Below are positions 57,159 to 64,000 of a stretch of DNA of 64,000 bases, piece after piece. A program made the translations under genes and the position numbers. Origin of the DNA: Paraconiothyrium sp. Pb-2020 (Eukaryota > Ascomycota > Dothideomycetes > Pleosporales > Didymosphaeriaceae); the NCBI GenBank assembly GCA_022419385.1, contig JAJUBI010000001.1, positions 4,650,001 through 4,714,000 on the forward strand, given 5' to 3'. The notes below the pieces were generated by a model, which saw nothing but the letters and a program-made list of their open reading frames with translations, was not told the DNA's origin and made no database searches. How positions within the stretch are numbered: the stretch's first letter is position 1; each line of letters starts with the position of its first letter.

Positions 57159-57393
57159 AGATACGAATTGATAATGAGAATGACATGACCGATTTCTCCT
57201 CCAGGTCCCTGTATGCCAATCGCCCACCCGCACTGTGCCTTTATAAAGTAAAATCATCGTTTTAGTGACCGGATATCGTTCTTAATCATGCCTAAAGCTC
57301 CTGATATTCTTGGTATTTGGTCAGCATTTGAGAAGAACAGGCTTAAAGGAGCGAGTCAAGCCTTGTGAAGACGCTTAGGCATGCCGCAACCAC

Positions 57394-58554
57394 CTATGTC
57401 ACTGTTAGTAATCTAACGTACGGTGAAAGGCTAAAACTCACCTCCAGCTGCAACTCCCTATCCTTGGCGTTGTTGACCTCGTCATTGATGACTTGGCCAA
57501 GGTTTGCACCGACGCCACCAGAGCCACCCGCCCGTCTTGCGAATGGCCATTGTGAGTACTCTGCGAGTAATTCATCGACCTGAGCAAAAGCGCGCTCCCT
57601 TGCCTCATGCCCAAGCGTGGTCAGGGCGTTCTCCAGAACATTCGCTGCATAAGCAGCGCAGACCATGACAATCGTCCGCAGATACCTGAACTCCAGCTCC
57701 TCAGGGAGGAACTGGCTCGCGCCCAGAACGACGGTCCGACTAGTCAGGACGTTCCGGACCCGGCGCCTGATCTCTTCCTTTGCGCCTCCGTCTGCAACCG
57801 GGTGAGTGGCCATGTCGAAGAGAAGGAAGTTCTTCTTTTCCGTGCGAAGGATGCCCTTGTCAACGAGACCTTTGCACAAGCGCTCGCGCACCTGTTTAAG
57901 CTGGTAACCGATCTTCATAAGGTTCCAAGTCTCTCCTGCACCACGTGTCAGCGTCCGCGTGCCAACTTGGGATCGGTGGCAGCGTAGTCACCTACCGCTC
58001 ATAAGATCAATCCACGAATTTACGCTCATCTTTTCGCTGGTATTCATCATCTTCAGTGCCTCGTCCAGCAGCACCTCGCCGGTGAGTTTGTCGTCGACGA
58101 CCTCGATTACCCGGTCTGCGAGAGGAAACCTCCGTCGCGACGAGTCCTTTTGCATGCTGATGCGGCCACGAAAGGCCAGCTCTATGACTATGCATCCTCG
58201 CAGTGCGTATGATATGTTGTCGTTCCAGAAAGATAGGTATCCCTGTTCCATGGTCAGCCCATGGTTCGCCGCAGCATCTGCCTGCGCGCACCTGCTTATC
58301 CTTGAGTCCCATAAGAATCACCTCCTCCATCAACGTCAGCTTGGGCTGCTTGCTTCGCTCTGCATTCTCGCTGATGTCCCGCGGATCGTATGCGATCTTG
58401 TGGCCATTGGCTGAGTTCTCGTAGGAGGTCTCGGGCGTGCGGTCGTCGTTGCGCTTCGGCACGGGGCTGGAGACGCGGCTGGATTCGTCGTCGCCATTGC
58501 CGACGGCCGCGCCTCCGCCTCTTCGGCGGTCAGGCCAGACGTCGTGGTAGCCAT
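57394..58554 (-). CDS. VPS74: Vps74/GOLPH3, Golgi PI4P-binding protein, with N-terminal frameshift
   Basis: Exons on the minus strand are 58554-58292, 58242-57996 and 57935-57394. The family is unmistakable: SKQPKLTLMEEVILMGLKDK, GYLSFWNDNISYALRGCIVI, RRRFPLADRVIEVVDDKLTG, WIDLMSGETWNLMKIGYQLK, NFLLFDMATHPVADG and EFRYLRTIVMVCAAYAANVL. Vps74 binds PI4P and retains glycosyltransferases in the Golgi. The ATG at 58554 begins MATTTSGLT, but the next conserved residues (RRRGGGAAVGNGDDESSRVS) lie one base out of frame at about 58527-58533. Exon 1 is 263 nt, one short of the 264 needed for phase. After DRELQLE a GTGAGT donor is present, so the last residues may be spliced differently; the unspliced frame is given. 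Confidence 0.9.
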
Positions 58555-59037
58555 CAGGTGCTTTGCGTGGGACGGGCGGGGGTGGTCGGAGCCTTTGTTA
58601 GGGTGCGTTGGGGGTGAGGCTCCTCTGAAGCGCAGGGGTCGTCGCTAGGGCTGCATATGCGTCGAGTAAAGCTTTGGTCGAACGCGACACGCCGGGTGCA
58701 GTGGGAGCGAGTGGAACTTTGTTGCGCACAGTGAGGGAAGATGCGAAAGTGTTTAATCGGGGCTGTGTCACGGAGGAGCAGACATGGGATTCGACACGGC
58801 GGTCTTGGCGCGCCCAAATATTCTGAGGACGCAACGCCGGCTGCTCTACGCTGCAAGGTGGAGAAGTGGGTAGCATCCATTTTCTATCACGAAATACAAA
58901 AGATGCCTTCCAGGCGACTGTTATACATGCGGAGGAATATATATAGCAACGCCAGGGAAGCCTCCGCCCACCCAATTCCTAGCCATGTTCTCGATATATT
59001 GCGACTCACTCGGCATCTTTCGTTTAGTGCGCTGCAT
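58555..59037. other. VPS74 promoter and ACP 3' flank
   Basis: Tandem minus-strand genes flank this spacer. Nothing else is supported. Confidence 0.5.
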
Positions 59038-59702
59038 TCAGTGAGCCACTGCAGTTCAGAGTTCAATTCGTTCCTAGTTGGGGCTTCTTACCGTCGGGCT
59101 GGGCCAAGATGTAGTCGACTGCTTGCTTGACTGCGAGATCATCAGCTTTGGCTCGGCCACACGGAGCCATTGACCTACCGCTGTGGATAGCATCCGCCTC
59201 CTTGTCCGGAATCTCAATGCTGAACTCCTGTGACGCCGTCAGATCCAATCGTAAACTTTGTTCCTTGCTCCTCCACTAACCTCCTCAATCGCCATAACCA
59301 CCTCTACGGTGTCGAGACTGTCCAAGCCGAGGTCGTTGTGGAAGTGCGACTCGCCATTCAGCTAGATTGCGTGAGCTACTGTGCGATTTGCTATAACCGT
59401 GTGATGTGTACCTTCGAGGTATCGGTGACCTATCTCGAATCAGCCAAAGCTCTCGCAAGCTATCAAAGCGCCATTACCTTATCAAAGTTCTTCAACAGGT
59501 CCATTATCCTGCCCTCGACCTCATCCTTTGATAAACCGGTTGACGATGCGTAGCATCGGATAGCCTGGAAACGCGCGGAAGGAGCGATCTGCTTTGCTAG
59601 GAACAGGGAGCTTCGAGCAACGGGGCGAGCGATTGGCGCCTGCCACCGGGGGGCAGCACGGACGGCTTGCCTTGCGGACCTGACGAGAGCAGTGCGGAAC
59701 AT
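59038..59702 (-). CDS. ACP1: Mitochondrial acyl carrier protein (complex I NDUFAB1)
   Basis: Six exons on the minus strand: 59702-59478, 59429-59412, 59361-59281, 59227-59179, 59130-59092 and 59048-59038, giving 140 residues. The N-terminus is a mitochondrial presequence rich in Arg/Ala (MFRTALVRSARQAVRAAPRW). The ACP core begins at GLSKDEVEGRIMDLLKNFDK, passes through an 18-nt exon (VTDTSK), then NGESHFHNDLGLDSLDTVEV, where the serine of DSL carries phosphopantetheine, then FSIEIPDKEADAIHS and QAVDYILAQPDVAH. The protein serves mitochondrial fatty-acid/lipoate synthesis, complex I and the LYR-protein network. Introns are 43-53 nt. It faces the TYKY gene head to head. Confidence 0.94.
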
Positions 59703-60081
59703 TGTGGAGGGTGTTGGAGGTGTTGGGCGGAGGATGTCGAGACTGAGGTGGATAGAGTTGATGCTCGGTCCTTCATTAGCTCAAAGTCCTTGCGAGCTTC
59801 GGTGACTAAGCGAGAGTGTCGACCTCACTCTCAGCAACGCGAACGCAGCCGAGCTAAAGTAGAGCCAAAAGGTTAACAATGCTATAGATCTCTGTTGGCT
59901 ATCAGAGGCACTATCAAAATTGCTTGAAGTTTCGACGTTCTCAACCAAAAGTCCGCCTCCCCGCACTGCTTGATGCCTTTACGTAGTGATTCTCACAGCC
60001 AATCATAGATCTCTTATTCTCTCGTTCCTCCCATCTCTCTCTTCGGCCTCGAACAACGACAACCCCCCAGTGTCGCGACCA

Positions 60082-60113
<32 letters not shown>

Positions 60114-60116
60114 GCG
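59703..60116. promoter_or_regulatory. Bidirectional promoter of two complex I genes
   Basis: 414 bp between the divergent start codons of ACP1 and the TYKY subunit gene. It contains the CA repeat next to the TYKY start. Shared control is inference. Confidence 0.5.
60082..60109. repeat. (AC)14 microsatellite
   Basis: A perfect dinucleotide run immediately upstream of the TYKY start codon, within its leader. Confidence 0.95.
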
Positions 60117-60931
60117 ATGGCCAGCACTAGGCCATTGACCATGCTGGCGCGCACCCGCCCAGCTGTCACTTTGCTCAGACCCTCTACCTTCGCCGCTGGA
60201 CGCCTCCCCTGGCCCGCCACCGTCGCCCTCTTCTCTACTACCTCCCCGCGAGCCGCCACCCCAGCCGGCCCACCACCGCCGGGCTTTCGATTACCTCCGC
60301 CTAAGAAATGGGATGAAGGAGAGGGCGCATTGGACCGCGCCGGCAAGTATTTCTTGCTGGTCGAAATGTTTCGCGGAATGTACATTCTGCTAGAGCAGTT
60401 TTTCCGACCTCCGTGAGTTCGCCCAAGTGGCGCTGAACAGCGCGAAAATTCGTCCAGGAAGACGTTATTGACGGTGCTGAAGGTACACCATCATGTATCC
60501 TTTTGAGAAGGGCCCAATCTCGCCCCGCTTCCGAGGTGAGCACGCGCTGCGACGGTATCCTACAGGCGAGGAGCGCTGCATTGCCTGTAAGCTTTGCGAG
60601 GCCATCTGCCCGGCGCAGGCCATCACTATCGAGGCCGAGGAGCGTATGGACGGCAGCAGGAGAACGACACGATATGACATCGATATGACCAAGTGCATCT
60701 ACTGCGGCTTGTGCCAGGAGAGTTGCCCGGTCGATGCCATTGTGGAGAGTAAGTCCAAGAACCATACGCCACTTGTCTATTCACTGCTAACGCATCGTAG
60801 GCCCCAACGCAGAGTACGCAACGGAGAGTAGGGAAGAGCTCCTATACAACAAAGAAAAGCTGTTGGCAAATGGTGACAAGTGGGAACCGGAAATTGCGGC
60901 CGCTGCTCGGGCGGATGCACCATACCGGTAA
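60117..60931 (+). CDS. nuo21.3c: NADH:ubiquinone oxidoreductase TYKY (NDUFS8) subunit
   Basis: Exons are 60117-60412, 60483-60748 and 60801-60931 with introns of 70 and 52 nt, giving 230 residues. A mitochondrial presequence occupies about the first 45 residues (MASTRPLTMLARTRPAVTLL). The mature part has GKYFLLVEMFRGMYILLEQF, then YTIMYPFEKGPISPRFRGEH. The two tetranuclear iron-sulfur motifs follow: CIACKLCEAICPAQAI and CIYCGLCQESCPVDAI. The C-terminus (YNKEKLLANGDKWEPEIAAA) matches the family. These clusters (N6a, N6b) pass electrons in the peripheral arm. The first acceptor is AAG rather than CAG/TAG, but it alone joins PP|YTIMYP in frame. Confidence 0.95.
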
Positions 60932-61369
60932 AGGTGAGAGTAGAGGGGTTGCAAGTGTGTAAATATTAGAGAAGAGTGTAGTATCAGCAATCCTGATTTC
61001 ATTTGTGCCATCTTCGTTCAATCTTCGTTCCCTAGGCATCTAGACGGGCGTCCTGTAGCTCTAAAAGTACCTCGAAATAACGAAACCAAATACCATACTC
61101 TCATGATCCTCTTGGGTTTGAGCGTTATTGGTATAATTTATTATTTCCTGGGCAATGTGTTGTACTTTACTATCCACAGAATTACCTGGTGCCATTATGA
61201 GCACACAAATGATGGTCCGACGAAAAGAGCAACACAACAATTCAGGCCCTGCCACATCACTTGGCTGAGGTATGAGTGTGAAATCGCAGAAGGTATCCAT
61301 TCATCAGCCGCTACGCCAAAAATGCTACGCTAACCCAATATTCACAGAGGAATCCTTGTTCAATCACGT
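60932..61369. other. Convergent 3' flanks, no gene seen
   Basis: AT-rich spacer between the TYKY and SURF6 stops. Confidence 0.5.
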
Positions 61370-63058
61370 TTATTTCGCTCTGAATGTGCCCTCAAAACCG
61401 GCCCGCTTCTTGACCTTTTTCCCTGGTTTCCCAACCTTCTTCTTACCCTTCATACCCTTCTCGTCTCTCCGCTTCCGCAAGTTCTCCTCGCGCTTCTTCT
61501 GTCTCGCTTCCTTGCCTTTCTCAACGGCTTCCTTACGGTCACCCCATTCTCGTGAGCTCTTGGCTTTAGCCTGGTCCAGGCGCTTAACGCTCTTCTTCAA
61601 TAGCTTGGGGTCGTCGTGTACTCGTTCGCCTTGAGCTCTTCGCTTAGCATTGAGCCAGAGATCCTTCTCTTGAATGTCTTTGCGCTTCTCCTCGTCAAGC
61701 GCATTGAGACGTGCCTGCTTGTTCTTGGCGGCCTCAAGAGCAGTCTTTGCATCAGACCTTCCTTTCTGCTTCTTCGACTCCCGGAACCCAGAGAGGTCAC
61801 CCTCGAGCTGTTTTCCATCACTCCAAGCTACCCGACCAAAACTCAAATTTCGTTCTCGGTCGGGCGACGACCGATGTGAAAAGATAGAAGGGGAACCAGA
61901 TCCACCACGTATCCGTGCCAGCTGTTCCTCCGCCTTCAGACGCTCTTCGTCCTCCTGCGCAAGTTGTCGCTGGGCTTTCTTTGCTTGTTTACGCTCTGCT
62001 TCCTTCTTGCGCCGAGCCTCAATCAGCTCAGCGCGGTTTTTTGCCGGTCTTCCGTCGGGACCGTCGGCTTTCCTCTTGGCGCGCATTTCTTCAAGCCGTG
62101 CCTGGAGTCGGGCCCGGAACTCTTCGTGCTTCTGTTGATTAGGTACAAGCGATTTCTTCTCCTTCTTTTGTGGAATTTCAAGGGGTGGTGGCATGGAGGA
62201 TGAGGACGAGACGTTAGAGGCCACGGACGCCGTGGAGGCGGTGGAGTCTGCGGCAGACTGCGTAGCGGTAGACTGTTCTTCCTCGGCCAACCCACTCACA
62301 TCCATAGCTTGTATTTGGTCATCTTCATGCGCTTCTTCTTCATCCGCCGAGCCTGAAGCATCTTCATCTTCATCACCTGTCTCCATCGTGTCCGTGATTG
62401 CTTTGTTGGTCTCTTCTTGTTGTGCCTTTCTGGATTGTTGGTTATGCTGTTTCTGCGCCTGTTTCTCCTTCTTCTTCTCGCGCTGTTGCTGCTTCTTGTC
62501 GGCCTTGGCTTTGGCTCGCGCTTCCTTGGTCGCCTTCTTCTCCTCATCCTTCGTCTGCTGATTTGGCGTCGAGTCGGTGTCGTCTTTGGCGGTCTTCTGC
62601 TTCTTGGCCTTGACCGATGGTGTCCTCATGCCTTCACCTGGCTTCTCCTTCTCAAAGCCCATGTCCAAGTCGGAAGAGTTGTTGTCATCGGCCTCGGCCT
62701 CGAGTTCCCGCTTACGCTTGCGTGCATTTTCTTCCAACACGTCAAGGGCGCTCTTGTGGTTCGCTGGATCCAGTTTCGCTCGCTTAGCGGCCTGTCGCTC
62801 TGCTTTGGACTGCTTCTTTCCCACACGGGTCCATTCTGTCTATGGTACACTTAGCGAATGTACGGTGGAGAGGCGGCGAGCCAAACGTACGCTGGTAATG
62901 CTCTCATCCTTGCCGTAGTAGTCCTTTGCAGGTATCAAAGACATCAAGCCCTCGAACGCCCGCTGGTGCGTCTTCAATCGCGCCTGCCAGGGGTGTTAGC
63001 GGCGTGTGTATATGGAGCGGGGAAGGCTGCTGGTGCTTGCCTCGAGGTCGTCACCCAT
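61370..63058 (-). CDS. RRP14: Surf6/Rrp14 ribosome-biogenesis protein
   Basis: Exons on the minus strand are 63058-63041, 62983-62891 and 62839-61370, giving 526 residues. The first exon encodes only MGDDLE and ends at a GCAAGC donor, a GC-AG intron. The N-terminal RRP14 motif follows: ARLKTHQRAFEGLMSLIPAK and DYYGKDESITSTEWTRVGKK. The middle is a long Lys/Glu/Gln coiled coil with acidic patches. The C-terminal SURF6 domain shows NLSFGRVAWSDGKQLEGDLS, LNALDEEKRKDIQEKDLWLN and the basic end KKRAGFEGTFRAK. Surf6/Rrp14 is a nucleolar protein of pre-60S/40S assembly. It is divergent from the partial gene at 63528. Confidence 0.93.
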
Positions 63059-63527
63059 GGTTGCCGCTTCTGAAGTGTGGAGCTGCCGCGAAGTCGTTCG
63101 GTATGCAAACTTTCCGCAAGGAAGGACTCGAGAAAAGGCGGGGAGGAAGCTGGGTGAGAGTGTCGTGTGCACCTGATGAACGCTGGTGCTGAAAATCCGA
63201 AAATTGGTAGGGTCGCCAAGATTTACATTTTTAGCGTACTTTCTCAAGGCGGCCCCAGCGGTACTTTTGGAGACTTGCTTTTCCACTTGCCGCCTATTGA
63301 CTGTCGTCGGAGCCTCGCTTCGTAGCCCCTGCGACGTGTGGCAAGCCCGTTGCGCGTTCTGCTCAGAGGCTGAGGCGCCGCTTTCTGTACCAGTACCAAG
63401 TACGCGTCGGCACTGCCACAGCCAGCTCGACACCTGAGCCTTTCCATGCTTCTTATAATCTCTAGTCCGACAAACAAGCCTAGGTAGCATTCCCTGTCTC
63501 TCCACTCGTTGTCACCATTGCGACCCA
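63059..63527. other. Divergent promoter region
   Basis: Spacer between RRP14 and the gene starting at 63528. Chance frames only. Confidence 0.5.
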
Positions 63528-64000
63528 ATGTCTACACCTGCCATCGAGGCTCGCTCTCTGTCTACTCTAACCTCGCTTGCTTCAAATCCACCGTCATACC
63601 CCAGGAACCCCACCCACGTGAGGAACGAGCCGTTGGTCTTGTACATTGCCCGCGTGCCTGGCAGCAGAGGTACGGCTGCACTTTGCCTGTAAACACCCTA
63701 CTCTAATTATGCCTCATAGATGTGTTCCTGTCGCCCATGAAACCCCGGGAAAAGGTCGTCACGGCAGAAGATATCCAAAATTCCCTTTATTTTGTTCATG
63801 TCGAGCAGCCAGAAGACACACAACTGTTTAATTCACCTCCCCTCCAAGAACCACCAAACCTCGATTCCCGTCCAGGCTTCTCGCATGGCCCGCAGCTAGC
63901 CGCTGTACAACGCAAGCCCGTGACCAATCCCGGTGCCGGTGTGCCCTCCGCTGCCAGGCGCAAGCCCGTCCAAGGGACACTGGCCCCGGTCAACGGCTTG
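63528..64000 (+). CDS. Conserved fungal protein, 5' part, cut by window end
   Basis: Exons are 63528-63669 and 63720 to the window end (50-nt intron, CATAG acceptor, phase 1). The 141 residues seen start MSTPAIEARSLSTLTSLASN, then PRNPTHVRNEPLVLYIARVP, VFLSPMKPREKVVTAEDIQN and SLYFVHVEQPEDTQ, followed by a Pro-rich linker with two KPV repeats. The opening pattern recurs in uncharacterised fungal proteins in my memory; I cannot name a function. Splicing and composition strongly support a real gene. Most of the protein lies beyond the window. Confidence 0.75.

Overview
The window is nuclear DNA from a filamentous ascomycete (Pezizomycotina). The gene content and small introns fit a Dothideomycete best, but that placement is inference. 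The evidence is dense spliced genes with 43-80 nt GT..AG introns, CTAAC/CTGAC-type branch points, and a gene set typical of such fungi: DASH subunit Spc34, a bli-3-like protein, Atg26-type sterol glucosyltransferase, Rco1-type double PHD protein and vacuolar proteinase A. I see no prokaryotic, viral, transposon, CRISPR, tRNA or rRNA signal.

Layout. 0-13 kb: 3' end of DPH5, a small hypothetical gene, a SET-domain locus with in-frame stops, a GPI-anchored wall protein, a short-chain dehydrogenase, a conserved fungal nuclear protein and HEM4. 13-25 kb: BFR1, bli-3, SPC34, RPN3, AVO2 and FCP1. 25-40 kb: ATG26, PEP4-type protease, SGD1/NOM1, SRP14, a five-exon DOPA-dioxygenase-like gene that simple ORF calling misses, and cytosolic asparaginyl-tRNA synthetase. 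41-53 kb: an Rco1-like Rpd3S subunit, an EBP1/PA2G4-like protein, a secreted endonuclease/exonuclease/phosphatase-family enzyme, and SNF5. 53-57.4 kb: a gene-poor stretch holding several decayed coding fragments on both strands. 57.4-64 kb: VPS74 with an apparent one-base frameshift near its start, mitochondrial acyl carrier protein and the TYKY subunit of complex I head to head, SURF6/RRP14, and the start of a conserved fungal gene cut by the window end.

Most genes are housekeeping: ribosome biogenesis (SGD1, SURF6), translation and targeting (DPH5, AsnRS, SRP14, BFR1), transcription and chromatin (FCP1, RCO1, SNF5), proteasome (RPN3), kinetochore (SPC34), heme (HEM4), complex I (ACP, TYKY) and membrane traffic (VPS74, ATG26). 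Several pairs are divergent over about 235-415 bp: HEM4/BFR1, SPC34/RPN3, SGD1/SRP14 and ACP/TYKY. The functionally matched pair is ACP/TYKY. I found no convincing new multi-gene system. The parts most worth a second look are the decayed 54-57 kb interval, the SET-domain locus, the VPS74 frameshift and the hidden DOPA-dioxygenase-like gene. Exon coordinates were derived by hand from splice signals, reading-frame arithmetic and family knowledge; no search was run.
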